64,000 nt of DNA, from contig NZ_JAAZWB010000081.1 in assembly GCF_012524115.1 (NCBI RefSeq), positions 62,001 through 126,000 of the forward strand, read 5' to 3'. The stretch comes from Bacillus sp. RO1 (GTDB lineage Bacteria > Bacillota > Bacilli > Bacillales > Bacillaceae_I). Position 1 is the first letter of the stretch. The number at the start of each line of letters is the position of its first letter. This document shows positions 1 through 14,164 of the stretch, in pieces. The notes below the pieces were generated by a model, which saw nothing but the letters and a program-made list of their open reading frames with translations, did not search any database and was not told the DNA's origin. The translations under genes were made by a program, and so were the position numbers.

Positions 1-267
1 GAAATGACCAATTCTGTATTAGAGGTTGCGGCATCCGTTAAACAGATTGCAAGCCTTGTGGACCGCCAGATGGATAGTATCCAAACGACGGCACGTCAGT
101 CTCAAGAAGTGGCGGCGATTGCCGAAGAAACCTCTGCTGGAGCGGAAGAAGTAACGGCCACCACCCAAGAACAGGCAAGCATGATTGCGGATGTTGAGAA
201 AATATCCCAAGAGCTTGCGGGACAGGCGAGCAACTTGAAGCGCATGATATCAAGGTTTAAAGTGTAA
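1..267 (+). CDS. Methyl-accepting chemotaxis protein, C-terminal end (partial)
   Basis: The reading frame is open from the first base, so the gene starts before the window. The 88 visible residues are an Ala/Glu/Gln-rich heptad helix with EETSAGAEEV and TTQEQASMI, typical of the C-terminal half of the cytoplasmic signalling hairpin of methyl-accepting chemotaxis proteins, including likely methylation-helix Glu/Gln pairs. It would couple to CheA/CheW at the inner face of the membrane. The tip of the hairpin, the HAMP domain and any sensor domain lie outside the window, so the ligand cannot be inferred. An intrinsic terminator follows the stop codon. Confidence 0.85.
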   Translation, partial: EMTNSVLEVAASVKQIASLVDRQMDSIQTTARQSQEVAAIAEETSAGAEEVTATTQEQASMIADVEKISQELAGQASNLKRMISRFKV

Positions 268-274
268 TGTGATT

Positions 275-305
275 AGCTTGGGCATTTAGTTGCTCAAGCT
301 TTTTT
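275..305 (+). terminator. Intrinsic terminator after the chemoreceptor gene
   Basis: The arms AGCTTGGGCA and TGCTCAAGCT pair around a short loop and are followed by a run of T. It closes the chemoreceptor transcript eight bases after the stop codon. Confidence 0.8.
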
Positions 306-402
306 GTTGGCGAAAAAAGTCCGCGAACATCCCAATGGATTTTTTCGCTTTAGACGGGTAAGATGTACTTATAAAAGAATCATTCGAATAGGGGATGAAA
401 AT

Positions 403-840
403 ATGAGAGTGGCAATTGCTTCAGATCACGGTGGGATCAACATCCGTGAGGAAATTAAAGGATTATTAAAAGAATTGAACATAGAGTTTGAAGACTTCGG
501 GTGTGAGTGTGAGACTTCCGTTGATTATCCAGATTATGCCCAGCCTGTTGCGATGAAAGTTGCAGAAGGTGAATTTGACCGCGGTATCTTAATTTGCGGA
601 ACAGGGATAGGGATGTCGATTGCAGCGAACAAAGTGAAAGGCATTCGTTGTGCGCTTGTGCATGATATGTTCAGTGCGAAAGCGACGCGCGAACACAATG
701 ACAGCAATATATTGGCGATGGGGGAGCGTGTCATCGGACCAGGGCTTGCCCGTGAAATTGCAAAGATCTGGCTGACAACAGAATTTGAAGGCGGCCGTCA
801 TGAAAACCGCGTGAATAAGATTCATCAGTTGGAGAAGTAA
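403..840 (+). CDS. rpiB: Ribose-5-phosphate isomerase B
   Basis: A 145-residue RpiB/LacAB-family enzyme interconverting ribose 5-phosphate and ribulose 5-phosphate in the pentose phosphate pathway. The N-terminal [11 protein letters not shown] and the stretch [17 protein letters not shown] are the family's substrate-binding signatures; the Cys in ICGTGIG is the usual catalytic base. The frame is open upstream to a TTG at 304, but family alignment begins at [11 protein letters not shown] and GGGGATG precedes the ATG at 403, so that start is chosen. The next gene begins one base after the stop, indicating translational coupling. B. subtilis ywlF is the positional equivalent. Confidence 0.95.
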   Translation: MRVAIASDHGGINIREEIKGLLKELNIEFEDFGCECETSVDYPDYAQPVAMKVAEGEFDRGILICGTGIGMSIAANKVKGIRCALVHDMFSAKATREHNDSNILAMGERVIGPGLAREIAKIWLTTEFEGGRHENRVNKIHQLEK

Positions 841-841
841 A

Positions 842-1405
842 ATGATGCATTTAGAGTGGAAAGAACAGTTGCAGCAGATGCTAAATGACTTGCAGGATCA
901 GGCAGGGTTAAAAAAGGGCCAGATTCTAGTGGTAGGTTGCAGCACAAGTGAAGTGATTGGAGAAAAAATAGGAACAGCGGGGACGGAAGGTGTCGCTGAA
1001 ACACTTTTTGCTGTGTTGAATGAGTTTCGTAATAAAACAGGTGTCGATCTTGCTTTTCAATGCTGTGAACATTTGAATCGCGCGCTTGTAGTAGAACGAG
1101 AAACAGCATGTAGACGTGGATTAGATGAAGTAACAGTTATTCCGGTTAGGCATGCAGGTGGTGCTATGGCATCGTACGCCTATCATAAAATGGAAGACGC
1201 GGTGATGGTCGAACACATCAAGGCTGACGCAGGCATCGATATCGGGGACACGCTGATCGGCATGCACCTCAAACACGTCGCCGTCCCAGTGCGCAGCTCG
1301 GTTAAATCCATCGGCAACGCACACATCACCATGGCAAAAACTCGCCCCAAACTCATCGGCGGCGCCAGAGCAACCTACGAAATCCCCACAACAGAAACAA
1401 AATAA
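842..1405 (+). CDS. ywlG: YwlG, UPF0340/TIGR01440 family protein
   Basis: A 187-residue cytosolic protein of the UPF0340 family (YwlG). Recognisable pieces are [19 protein letters not shown] near residue 30, [15 protein letters not shown] near 75 and a C-terminal [16 protein letters not shown]. The biochemical function of the family is not established, and none is assigned here. The ATG directly follows rpiB (an in-frame ATG at 845 is an alternative), so the two genes are probably one operon, as in B. subtilis. The last ~200 bases become markedly C-rich and T-poor compared with the first half of the gene. Confidence 0.9.
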   Translation: MMHLEWKEQLQQMLNDLQDQAGLKKGQILVVGCSTSEVIGEKIGTAGTEGVAETLFAVLNEFRNKTGVDLAFQCCEHLNRALVVERETACRRGLDEVTVIPVRHAGGAMASYAYHKMEDAVMVEHIKADAGIDIGDTLIGMHLKHVAVPVRSSVKSIGNAHITMAKTRPKLIGGARATYEIPTTETK

Positions 1406-1424
1406 ACAAAAAATGGGTCCGGCC

Positions 1425-1464
1425 TTCGACATGGATGACGAAAATCCTTTGAGGGTCTGACCCC
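1425..1464 (+). repeat. REP-like element (GGGGTCTGACCCC family), forward copy
   Basis: Starts with TTCGACATG, has a short A-rich middle and ends in the palindrome arm GAGGGTCTGACCCC, then a T-run. It matches the copies at 28592-28631 and 26186-26226 in the same orientation and the reversed copies near 29979, 31328 and 43683. It lies 20 bases after ywlG and may end that transcript. Confidence 0.8.
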
Positions 1465-1500
1465 TTTTCGTTATTTTTTATTTTCACGAAAGTTTTTCTA

Positions 1501-1514
1501 AGTAAGCGCTATCA
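1501..1514 (+). promoter_or_regulatory. Candidate cre site (CcpA) upstream of glyA
   Basis: AGTAAGCGCTATCA agrees with the catabolite-responsive consensus TGWAANCGNTNWCA at 13 of 14 positions (first T is A). It lies about 40 bases upstream of the proposed glyA -10, a position compatible with CcpA control. Inference from sequence only. Confidence 0.5.
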
Positions 1515-1548
1515 ATCTTCCTTTTCTGTTTCTATCTATTGTCCATCG

Positions 1549-1557
1549 TGATAAAAT
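1549..1557 (+). promoter_or_regulatory. Candidate extended -10 promoter of glyA
   Basis: TGATAAAAT is an extended -10 (TGn plus TAAAAT). No good -35 hexamer is visible 17 bases upstream. It would give a leader of roughly 80 bases before the GTG start of glyA. Confidence 0.4.
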
Positions 1558-1644
1558 GGAGGAGGTAAAGGTTGAAAAGCCGAATGTAGTTGTTTTTTTA
1601 AACATATTAAATTTGATGTTCATACTTAAAGGGGGATTCCGAAA

Positions 1645-2886
1645 GTGAAATTAGCACAACAGGATCAGCAATTGTTTCAATCCATCCAGGATGAATTGGC
1701 AAGACAACGCACGAAAATTGAGTTGATTGCTTCTGAGAACTTTGTGAGTGAAGCGGTTATGGAGGCTCAAGGATCTGTACTGACGAATAAATATGCAGAA
1801 GGGTACCCAGGTCGTCGCTATTATGGTGGTTGTGAACACGTAGACGTAGCGGAGAACATTGCCCGTGACCGTGCGAAGGAAATTTTCGGAGCCGAGCATG
1901 CAAATGTTCAACCACACTCTGGTGCCCAAGCGAATATGGCGGTTTATTTTACCATTCTAGAACAGGGCGACACGGTCCTAGGGATGAACCTTTCCCATGG
2001 TGGCCATTTAACGCACGGTAGCCCGGTCAACTTCAGTGGTATTCAATATAATTTTGTGGAGTATGGAGTGGACAAAGACTCTCATACGATCAACTATGAA
2101 GACGTGGCAGAAAAAGCAAGACTGCACAAGCCAAAGCTAATCGTTGCTGGTGCAAGTGCTTACCCGCGCGCCATTGATTTCGCTAAATTCCGTGAAATCG
2201 CAGACGAAGTGGGAGCATACCTAATGGTCGACATGGCTCATATTGCCGGTCTTGTTGCAGCTGGTCTTCACCAAAACCCGGTTCCTTATGCGGATTTCGT
2301 TACAACTACCACTCATAAAACGTTGCGTGGACCTCGTGGTGGGATGATCCTTTGTAAAGAAGAGTGGGCGAAGAAAATTGATAAGTCCATTTTCCCAGGT
2401 CTTCAGGGTGGTCCGCTTATGCATGTAATCGCGGCTAAAGCTGTTGCATTTGGCGAAGCGCTACAACCGGCATTTAAAGACTATGCGCAAAAAATCATCG
2501 AAAATGCTCACCGCCTGGCAGAAGCACTGAAAAATGAAGGTCTTTCTCTTGTTTCGGACGGAACGGACAACCATCTTTTACTTGTGGACGTACGCTCTCT
2601 TTCCATCACAGGGAAAATTGCAGAGAAAGTGTTGGATGAAGTGGGGATCACGGTGAACAAAAACACGATTCCTTTCGATCCGGAAAGCCCGTTTGTAACA
2701 AGTGGTATCCGTATTGGTACGGCAGCTGTCACAAGCCGTGGCTTCACACTTGAAGATATGGATGAAATTGCGTCCATCATTGCCTTCACATTGAAGAATC
2801 ATGAAGATGAAACGAAGCTGGAAGAAGCAAAAGAGCGTGTAGAAGCAGTTTCTGGAAAATATGAATTGTATCCTTCTTTAGGATAA
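1645..2886 (+). CDS. glyA: Serine hydroxymethyltransferase
   Basis: A 413-residue pyridoxal-phosphate enzyme converting serine and tetrahydrofolate to glycine and 5,10-methylene-tetrahydrofolate, the main source of one-carbon units. Signatures: [11 protein letters not shown] and [13 protein letters not shown] near the N terminus, [12 protein letters not shown], and [14 protein letters not shown] with the Schiff-base lysine at Lys225. Full family length. The start is GTG at 1645, preceded by AAAGGGGGA. The gene has its own apparent promoter with a possible cre site upstream and an intrinsic terminator downstream, so it is probably monocistronic. Confidence 0.98.
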   Translation: MKLAQQDQQLFQSIQDELARQRTKIELIASENFVSEAVMEAQGSVLTNKYAEGYPGRRYYGGCEHVDVAENIARDRAKEIFGAEHANVQPHSGAQANMAVYFTILEQGDTVLGMNLSHGGHLTHGSPVNFSGIQYNFVEYGVDKDSHTINYEDVAEKARLHKPKLIVAGASAYPRAIDFAKFREIADEVGAYLMVDMAHIAGLVAAGLHQNPVPYADFVTTTTHKTLRGPRGGMILCKEEWAKKIDKSIFPGLQGGPLMHVIAAKAVAFGEALQPAFKDYAQKIIENAHRLAEALKNEGLSLVSDGTDNHLLLVDVRSLSITGKIAEKVLDEVGITVNKNTIPFDPESPFVTSGIRIGTAAVTSRGFTLEDMDEIASIIAFTLKNHEDETKLEEAKERVEAVSGKYELYPSLG

Positions 2887-2897
2887 AGGTGATTGGG

Positions 2898-2928
2898 AGA
2901 GAGGTCTGAGGTTAGACCTCTCTTTTTT
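2898..2928 (+). terminator. Intrinsic terminator of glyA
   Basis: Perfect 10-bp arms AGAGAGGTCT and AGACCTCTCT with a 6-base loop, followed by TTTTT. Confidence 0.9.
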
Positions 2929-2941
2929 GTAGAAAAATGAC

Positions 2942-2970
2942 TTGAATCAATCCTGCTTTTTCTGTAGAAT
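2942..2970 (+). promoter_or_regulatory. Sigma-A type promoter of upp
   Basis: TTGAAT and TAGAAT are separated by 17 bases, about 75 bases before the upp start codon and just after the glyA terminator. Confidence 0.65.
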
Positions 2971-2990
2971 CAATGGAAGTGTGATTTGAG

Positions 2991-3016
2991 AGCCGGAAAA
3001 GTGATGAAAACCGGCT
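2991..3016 (+). promoter_or_regulatory. Leader hairpin of upp
   Basis: AGCCGG and CCGGCT pair around a 14-base purine-rich loop in the short upp leader, ending 26 bases before the start codon. No T-run follows, so it is not a terminator by itself; role unknown. Confidence 0.4.
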
Positions 3017-3042
3017 AGACATGATAAAAGGAGAGATTTCGA

Positions 3043-3672
3043 ATGGCAAAAGTGTACGTATTTGATCACCCGTTAATTCAGCACAAACTTACATACATCC
3101 GCGATAAAAATACAGGTACGAAAGAGTTTCGTGAACTAGTTGATGAAGTGGCAAGTTTAATGGCATTCGAGATTACCCGTGACCTTCCGCTTGAGGAAGT
3201 GGACGTGGAAACACCGGTTTCTATTTCAAAATCAAACGTTTTAGCAGGGAAAAAGCTAGGAATCGTTCCAATCCTACGTGCTGGTCTTGGCATGGTAGAA
3301 GGGATGTTAAAGTTGATTCCAGCAGCAAAAGTTGGACATGTCGGCTTATACCGTGACCCAGAAACGCTTCAACCTGTTGAATATTATGTAAAATTACCAT
3401 CTGATGTGGAAGAGCGCGACTTCATCGTGGTGGATCCGATGCTTGCAACGGGCGGATCTGCAATTGAAGCAATTCACTCCCTGAAAAAACGTGGCGCGAA
3501 AAACATTAAATTTATGTGCTTAATCGCTGCCCCTGAAGGTGTGGAATTACTTAAAGAAGCGCACCCTGACGTAGATATCTACATCGCAGCGCTTGATGAA
3601 AAGCTGAACGAAAAAGGCTACATTGTCCCAGGTCTAGGTGACGCTGGCGACAGACTATACGGAACAAAATAA
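3043..3672 (+). CDS. upp: Uracil phosphoribosyltransferase
   Basis: A 209-residue type I phosphoribosyltransferase that salvages uracil with PRPP to UMP. The PRPP loop is [14 protein letters not shown] (about residues 129-142) and the uracil-binding end is [17 protein letters not shown]. Length and both motifs match the family closely. ATG at 3043 follows AAAGGAGAG. It has its own promoter and terminator. In Bacilli upp commonly sits directly before the atp operon; here a subtilase gene is interposed. Confidence 0.98.
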   Translation: MAKVYVFDHPLIQHKLTYIRDKNTGTKEFRELVDEVASLMAFEITRDLPLEEVDVETPVSISKSNVLAGKKLGIVPILRAGLGMVEGMLKLIPAAKVGHVGLYRDPETLQPVEYYVKLPSDVEERDFIVVDPMLATGGSAIEAIHSLKKRGAKNIKFMCLIAAPEGVELLKEAHPDVDIYIAALDEKLNEKGYIVPGLGDAGDRLYGTK

Positions 3673-3684
3673 GATAACTTTTGT

Positions 3685-3728
3685 AAGGCTGTTTGGAGAT
3701 CGAGGGAGATCTTTGAGCAGCCTTTTTT
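3685..3728 (+). terminator. Intrinsic terminator of upp
   Basis: AAGGCTG and CAGCCTT form the base of a hairpin that also pairs GAGATC with GATCTT inside; followed by a T-run. Confidence 0.85.
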
Positions 3729-3751
3729 ACTGTTGTATATGGTAGAATATG

Positions 3752-3856
3752 GATTCTTGATAATTTGACTTGTTTATTTGTATACTTCTCCTGTTTATTT
3801 GACTAATTCCCCTGCCTTATTGACTAATTCAGCAGTTTTTTTGACTAATTCGCAAA
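3752..3856. repeat. Short-unit array A, exact 21-bp register
   Basis: Four consecutive 21-base units start at 3773, 3794, 3815 and 3836, with a weaker one at 3752. The shared core is TTTGACTAATTC; the rest of each unit differs. Stop codons in the core make it non-coding on the forward strand. It begins 24 bases after the upp terminator and ends about 95 bases before the subtilase start. Same spacing, unrelated core, as the arrays at 14165 and 51871. Confidence 0.75.
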
Positions 3857-3949
3857 CCTCTACAATTAACCTATCGAATTTCCCGCACAATTCCACCCCA
3901 TGCATAATCCCTCTCCAATAACAAATGCTACAAATCAGAGGTGAAGGAC

Positions 3950-6265
3950 GTGAAATTAGGGAAAATATCATTTTGTATTGTACTTACTGTGCTGCTGGTG
4001 ACAACAATACTAACGCAACCACTAAACAATACAACAGCAGCCACCACCACATTCATGAACGAACGCACAAGCGACTCATTACATACAAACAACATACCCA
4101 AATATCCAAAACGGCCGCCACTTCCGGTAAGCAAAGACAATGAACTGGAGGAACAGACGGTTATTTTAATCGTGGAGGAAAATAGCCAAAGCTCCGTGAA
4201 AAATCTAATACAACAACAATATCCCAACCTGAAGATAAAGCGGACTTATACGGCAGTCTTTAAAGGCTTTGCCATCCACGGACCGCTCAAAGATCTGGAA
4301 AAGCTCCAAAAGGAAAAAGGAATTCTTGAAGTTTCTCCTGTCACCAACTACACCCCTAATCTTGACGAAAGTGTGCCATTTATCGGCGGCGGAGAGAAGA
4401 TGCACCGCCTCTTTGACAAGAAAGGAAATCGTCTCACAGGAAAAGGTGTGAAGGTGGGAATCATTGATACAGGAATTGACTACACGCACCCTGACCTTAG
4501 GGACAATTATGCAGGAGGATATGATTTTGTCGATGAGGACAATGATCCAATGGAGACGAAGAGATCTCAAGGAATGCCAACTCTTCACGGAACCCATGTT
4601 GCTGGGATTGTCGGGGCGAACGGGCACCTGCATGGCGTGGCGCCGGAAGCGGAACTAATTGCCTACCGGGTCCTTGGTCCAGGAGGGCATGGTTCAAGTG
4701 AGCACGTAATAGCCGCCATCGAGATGGCCATTCATGACAAGGTGGACGTGTTAAATTTATCTCTTGGAAACACCATAAACGGTCCGGATTGGCCGACTAG
4801 CCTGGCATTGAACAAAGCGGTAGAGCATGGGGTGGTGGCAGTCACTTCAAGTGGTAATTCCGGACCAAACCTTTGGACGGTCGGATCCCCTGGGACATCG
4901 TCTGAGGCCATCTCAGTCGGAGCCTCCACACCACCGCTTCACATCCCGCACCTGTCGCCTATGTTTTCTAAAAGAGAGATAGAGATGCTGCCGCTGCAAG
5001 GCTCGCTGCCTTGGGATTTTCCGACCAAGCCGATGGGTATGGTGTATGCAGGACTTGGAGAAGAAGAAGATTGGGAAGGTAAAAAAATCGAAGGGAAAAT
5101 AGTGCTGCTCGAACGCGGCAAGATCCCGTTTTCCGAAAAGGCACATCATGCTAAGATGCGTGGAGCGGCTGGTGTAGTGATCTACAATAACCTTGAGGGC
5201 AATTTTACAGGAACATTAGAGGTTGCTATGGATATGCCGGTGGTCTCGATTTCCAAAGAAGACGGACTTTACTTAAAAAAGCATTTAAAAAGAAGTTTCT
5301 CCATGATAAAGACCACTTTCAAATGGCACAAAGATGACATTGCCAGCTTCAGCTCCCGCGGTCCGGTTACACACACGTGGGAGATCAAGCCGGATGTGGT
5401 GGCACCGGGTGTCGCGATAGACAGCACGATTCCTAACGGCTATCTCGCCCTTCAAGGCACAAGCATGGCCGCACCGCATGTGGCAGGGGCGAGTGCGCTC
5501 ATCATTCAAGCTCATCCTGATTGGACGCCAGCACAGGTGAAGGCTGCCTTGATGAATACGACAAAGCCTCTCATAAAAGAAGACGGATCAAGTTATTCCG
5601 TATTGGAGCAGGGAACGGGACGCATCCAGCTTGAGGAAGCGATCCAAACGAACAGCCTCGTTTATCCTGGTTCCCTTAACTTTGGGATGCTAGAGAAGAA
5701 AGACACGCGAACGCAAAAAGAAGTTCCGATTACCATAGAAAACGTCTCGGACAAAGAAGTTACCTATTCTGTAGAAATACCAAAACAGCAAAATGGAGTG
5801 CAGTGGAAGACGCCAATCACCTTTACTCTCCAACCAAAAGAAAAACGTGATACAAAAATCACGCTAGACATCACTCCAAACCAGCAGAAAGCAGGGATGC
5901 ACGAGGGGGAGGTCGTCGTGAACGCAAACAGCCAAAAGATTCGCCTGCCTTTCCTCTATATAATAGAAGAACCAAATTACCCGCGTATCATGGGCTTTCA
6001 GTTCGGCTATGGAGACAAAGAGGGAGAATATCAATATGAAGTGTATTTGCCAGAGGGAGCAGAGGAGCTGGGAATAGCCCTATACGAAGCAGATACGCTC
6101 CACTTCATCGACTATCTGGACTGGGAGCGGGACCTACCTCGTGGACTATATAAAAATCAGATCCCGGCAGACCGTGTAAAAGTGAAGGGGCTTGTGAAGG
6201 CAGTAGTCTTTGCCAAGAAGCTGGACAAGGAAGATACCGTGGAAGCGGATCTATACTTTGAGTGA
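3950..6265 (+). CDS. Secreted subtilisin-like serine protease (S8, Vpr-like)
   Basis: A 771-residue preproprotease. An N-terminal signal peptide (KLGKISFCIVLTVLLVTTIL) is followed by an I9-type propeptide (about 65-140) and the S8 catalytic domain: Asp173 in IIDTGIDYTHPDL, His213 in LHGTHVAGIVGANG and Ser505 in GTSMAAPHVAGAS. A protease-associated (PA) insert lies between His and Ser (about 335-440), and a beta-rich region of about 200 residues follows. Size and layout resemble B. subtilis Vpr. GTG at 3950 is preferred because AGAGGTG lies six bases before it; GTG at 3941 is in frame too. The 5' end is A/C-rich, unlike the catalytic part. No sorting signal, so the enzyme is probably released. 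Confidence 0.92.
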   Translation: MKLGKISFCIVLTVLLVTTILTQPLNNTTAATTTFMNERTSDSLHTNNIPKYPKRPPLPVSKDNELEEQTVILIVEENSQSSVKNLIQQQYPNLKIKRTYTAVFKGFAIHGPLKDLEKLQKEKGILEVSPVTNYTPNLDESVPFIGGGEKMHRLFDKKGNRLTGKGVKVGIIDTGIDYTHPDLRDNYAGGYDFVDEDNDPMETKRSQGMPTLHGTHVAGIVGANGHLHGVAPEAELIAYRVLGPGGHGSSEHVIAAIEMAIHDKVDVLNLSLGNTINGPDWPTSLALNKAVEHGVVAVTSSGNSGPNLWTVGSPGTSSEAISVGASTPPLHIPHLSPMFSKREIEMLPLQGSLPWDFPTKPMGMVYAGLGEEEDWEGKKIEGKIVLLERGKIPFSEKAHHAKMRGAAGVVIYNNLEGNFTGTLEVAMDMPVVSISKEDGLYLKKHLKRSFSMIKTTFKWHKDDIASFSSRGPVTHTWEIKPDVVAPGVAIDSTIPNGYLALQGTSMAAPHVAGASALIIQAHPDWTPAQVKAALMNTTKPLIKEDGSSYSVLEQGTGRIQLEEAIQTNSLVYPGSLNFGMLEKKDTRTQKEVPITIENVSDKEVTYSVEIPKQQNGVQWKTPITFTLQPKEKRDTKITLDITPNQQKAGMHEGEVVVNANSQKIRLPFLYIIEEPNYPRIMGFQFGYGDKEGEYQYEVYLPEGAEELGIALYEADTLHFIDYLDWERDLPRGLYKNQIPADRVKVKGLVKAVVFAKKLDKEDTVEADLYFE

Positions 6266-6337
6266 ACCGGGCTGAGATGAAAGGCACGACGACTCAAATG
6301 GGCCTGTGTGCCTGTCCACTCGCCCCAAAGAGACATT

Positions 6338-6348
6338 TTTGTCGAACC
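6338..6348 (+). promoter_or_regulatory. Possible Spo0A box upstream of the atp operon
   Basis: TTTGTCGAACC matches the 0A-box consensus TTTGTCGAAAA at 9 of 11 positions. It is more than 200 bases upstream of the proposed atp promoter, so a direct role is uncertain. Confidence 0.3.
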
Positions 6349-6447
6349 CTGTCAAGCAGCACAACCTGAAACAACCGAATAGTCACATAATGTTCACAAT
6401 CGACAAACTTAACCTATATGTCATATGTGATAAAATAATGTTATACA

Positions 6448-6487
6448 ACAGCCGAATGAGGAAAACTGTTCATCATTTGGCTGTTTT
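6448..6487 (+). terminator. Intrinsic terminator between the subtilase and atp genes
   Basis: ACAGCCGAATGA pairs with TCATTTGGCTGT (one G-T pair) and is followed by TTTTTTA. It lies 180 bases after the subtilase stop, so it may end that mRNA or an unrecognised short transcript. Confidence 0.75.
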
Positions 6488-6571
6488 TTACTGGAAAAAT
6501 ACATAGCGGAAAAGCTGGTTGAAAGATAAATCTTACCAATGAAAAGAATGTCGATTTTTCCTTAGAACACA

Positions 6572-6600
6572 TTGACATTGACAAAGTGCTATTGTATGCT
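6572..6600 (+). promoter_or_regulatory. Sigma-A promoter of the atp operon
   Basis: TTGACA, 17 bases, TATGCT; about 120 bases before atpZ. A second TTGACA overlaps six bases downstream but has no suitable -10. Confidence 0.7.
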
Positions 6601-6720
6601 TACAAAGGGTATAAAATGATAGGGTTTTCATAGGTTATAAAAACCAATTTTATACATATTTAGCATCGATTTATCAGCAAGACCTCTAAACTTTACCGCA
6701 TGTAAAACGGGGTGTTTTCT

Positions 6721-6942
6721 ATGGAAGATAAACGCCGCCCATTCCAAGCAATGGCTTTGATGTCCGGAATCCTTTCCTACTTAGTTGGTCCCACCTTAGT
6801 CGGATTATTTGCAGGAAGATGGCTGGATGGAAAAATTGGTACAGAACCATTGTTCCTTATTATTGGACTTCTTTTAGGACTAGCAGCTGGTGTAATAGGA
6901 GTATTATACCTGGTCCAAAAATTCTTCTCAGGAGAGTCATAA
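6721..6942 (+). CDS. atpZ: AtpZ-type small membrane protein of the ATP synthase operon
   Basis: A 73-residue protein with two hydrophobic helices (about 14-34 and 43-66) forming a hairpin with a GRWLDGKIGTEP loop, the AtpZ/AtpI-related family (putative Mg2+/Ca2+ transporter associated with F-type ATPases). First gene of the operon and followed after two bases by atpI. ATG at 6721 is chosen because GGGGTG lies six bases upstream; GTG at 6712 overlaps that site. The family is often cited as helping c-ring assembly or divalent cation supply; this is family knowledge, not visible here. Confidence 0.85.
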   Translation: MEDKRRPFQAMALMSGILSYLVGPTLVGLFAGRWLDGKIGTEPLFLIIGLLLGLAAGVIGVLYLVQKFFSGES

Positions 6943-6944
6943 AT

Positions 6945-8086
<1,142 letters not shown>

Positions 8087-8093
8087 TTTATAA

Positions 8094-8357
<264 letters not shown>

Positions 8358-8390
8358 TTAACTGCCCGAATAATTCTTAGCTTCAATAAT

Positions 8391-8422
8391 GGCGAAGTCC
8401 GTCTCACACGAGAACCTTCGCC
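8391..8422 (+). promoter_or_regulatory. Intercistronic hairpin between atpE and atpF
   Basis: GGCGAAG and CTTCGCC pair around an 18-base loop, followed by TTTCCTTT rather than a clean T-run. It may protect the atpE mRNA segment or partly terminate, which would fit the high c-subunit stoichiometry. Confidence 0.5.
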
Positions 8423-8518
8423 TTTCCTTTAGTATGAACTATTTTTTAAAAAATCTAGCCAAGGTGCCCTTTAGGTGCTTGTGCTTTTCTTATGTATTCC
8501 TCGAAGGGAGTGAAAGCA

Positions 8519-9037
8519 TTGTATAGCTTAGATCACTTAGTGCTTGGTGCAGGATTCCTAACTTTAGGAGATGCACTATTCCAGTTAATCACATTTTTAA
8601 TCTTACTATATTTCCTTAGAAAATTTGCTTGGGATAAGCTTGTTGGAATGATGAAGCAACGTGAAGATCACATTGCAAACGAAATTACAGCAGCTGAACA
8701 AAGTAATGTAGAAGCGAAAGCTCTTGTAGAAGAGCAAAAGGCTCTTTTAAAAGAAGCTCGCACGGAAGCTCAGGCTTTAGTGGAAAGCGCGAAAAAGATT
8801 GCAGAAGATCAAAAAGCAGATATCGTAAGAGCTGCTCAAGAGGAATCTGCACGTCTTAAAGAAGCGGCAAGAAAAGAAATCGTTCAGGAAAAAGAGCAAG
8901 CAGTTGTTGCCCTTCGTGAACAGGTTGCATCCTTGTCCGTATTAATCGCTTCTAAAGTGATTGAAAAAGAACTAAACGAAAAAGATCAGCAGAAGCTTAT
9001 CGATGATTACGTGAAACAGGTAGGCGAAGTGCGATGA
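8519..9037 (+). CDS. atpF: ATP synthase F0 subunit b
   Basis: A 172-residue subunit: one N-terminal membrane helix ([19 protein letters not shown]) and a long charged coiled coil rich in Ala/Glu/Lys, forming the peripheral stalk to the delta subunit. TTG at 8519 is preferred: AGGGAG lies eight bases before it; the ATG at 8492 has no ribosome site. The 3' end overlaps atpH by four bases. Confidence 0.95.
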   Translation: MYSLDHLVLGAGFLTLGDALFQLITFLILLYFLRKFAWDKLVGMMKQREDHIANEITAAEQSNVEAKALVEEQKALLKEARTEAQALVESAKKIAEDQKADIVRAAQEESARLKEAARKEIVQEKEQAVVALREQVASLSVLIASKVIEKELNEKDQQKLIDDYVKQVGEVR

Positions 9038-9576
9038 GCAAAAACGGAGTAGCAAAGCGTTATGCATTGGCTCTTTTTGAACTGGCAAAAGAAAACAATC
9101 TTTATGCACAGTTTGATGCAGAGCTTGCAGAAGTAAAACAGGTGTTCTTGAACAACAAGGAACTTGATGTTGTCCTGAGCAACCCGAAAGTACGCAAAGA
9201 CTCTAAAAAGCAGATCGTCCGTGAGGCATTTGCTTCCGCATCACCATTTATCGTAAACACGTTACAGCTTTTAATAGACCGTCACCGTCAAGGTATCGTC
9301 GTGGATATGATTGACGAGTACAAAGCACTTTCTAATGAAGCCCTTAATGTGGCAGACGCGAAAGTGTACTCTGTTCGCGCCTTAACGGACGCAGAGCAGG
9401 CTCAACTTTCCGCTGTATTTGCAGCAAAAGTTGGGAAAGCTTCTTTAAACATCAGCAATATCGTAGATCCATCCTTAATCGGCGGCTTGAAGATTCGCAT
9501 TGGCAACCGTATTTTCGATGGAAGTGTTAGTGGAAAATTAGAACGTCTTGGACGTCAACTTACAACGAATAGATAG
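9034..9576 (+). CDS. atpH: ATP synthase F1 subunit delta
   Basis: A 180-residue soluble subunit (OSCP family) joining the b stalk to the top of the alpha3beta3 head. N-terminal [12 protein letters not shown] and C-terminal [29 protein letters not shown] are family signatures. Starts in an ATGA overlap with atpF, implying translational coupling. Confidence 0.97.
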   Translation: MSKNGVAKRYALALFELAKENNLYAQFDAELAEVKQVFLNNKELDVVLSNPKVRKDSKKQIVREAFASASPFIVNTLQLLIDRHRQGIVVDMIDEYKALSNEALNVADAKVYSVRALTDAEQAQLSAVFAAKVGKASLNISNIVDPSLIGGLKIRIGNRIFDGSVSGKLERLGRQLTTNR

Positions 9577-9579
9577 TAG

Positions 9580-11106
<1,527 letters not shown>

Positions 11107-11137
11107 TAGATCGACATAGTGAGTTACACCATGCGAT

Positions 11138-11168
11138 GGAGGAACCCGAACCAACCTTCGATTCCTCC
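11138..11168 (+). promoter_or_regulatory. Hairpin between atpA and atpG
   Basis: GGAGGAA and TTCCTCC pair across a 17-base loop in the 113-base gap. The 5' arm resembles a ribosome-binding site but no start codon suits it. No T-run, so likely an mRNA processing or stability element. Confidence 0.4.
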
Positions 11169-11213
11169 TTTCCATGTGTCTAACCACTCTGAATAGGGTT
11201 AAAAAGGTGGTGA

Positions 11214-13547
<2,334 letters not shown>

Positions 13548-13551
13548 TTAA

Positions 13552-13974
<423 letters not shown>

Positions 13975-14000
13975 CAATACCCTGTAAACATAAGAATGTG

Positions 14001-14049
14001 AAAACCCCCTCTCTTCAGAGCAGACGTGCTTTGGAGGGTGGGGGTTTTT
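14001..14049 (+). terminator. Intrinsic terminator of the atp operon
   Basis: AAAACCCCCTCTCTTCAGAG pairs imperfectly with the segment ending GGGTGGGGGTTTT, followed by T. Long G/C-rich stem, 26 bases after atpC. Confidence 0.88.
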
Positions 14050-14109
14050 GTGTTGATATTAGATGAGTTGATTGTTGTTTAGTAGTTTGTTGCTTTAAAG
14101 AGATGAAGA

Positions 14110-14121
14110 GGGGTCTGACCC
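14110..14121 (+). repeat. REP-like palindrome, second subtype
   Basis: GGGGTCTGACCC with flanks AAGA before and CGCTGTGCGG after. The flanks resemble those of the copies at 33796-33900 rather than the TTCGACATG subtype. Confidence 0.65.
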
Positions 14122-14164
14122 GCTGTGCGGTGATGCACTAAAGGATCTATGCCATAATACCTCT

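Larger units (their letters stand above)
6266..6720. other. Intergenic region before the atp operon
   Basis: 455 bases without a supported gene. It contains a Spo0A-box-like site, a hairpin terminator (6448-6487) and the atp promoter (6572-6600), listed separately. An open frame at 6306-6506 has no ribosome site and crosses the terminator; not called. Confidence 0.6.

Noticed and set aside
304-402. N-terminal extension of RpiB to TTG 304
   Set aside because: The TTG lies in the terminator T-run of the previous gene and family similarity starts at the ATG at 403.
1465-1492. TTCG and CGAA pair before glyA as a PurR box
   Set aside because: PurBoxes are CGAA then TTCG with 16-17 bases between; here the order is reversed.
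1557-1648. Possible 30-codon leader frame before glyA
   Set aside because: Its ATG lies in the purine-rich stretch with no ribosome site before it; nothing suggests an attenuator.
6306-6506. 66-residue frame between the subtilase and atp genes
   Set aside because: No ribosome site and it crosses the terminator at 6448-6487.
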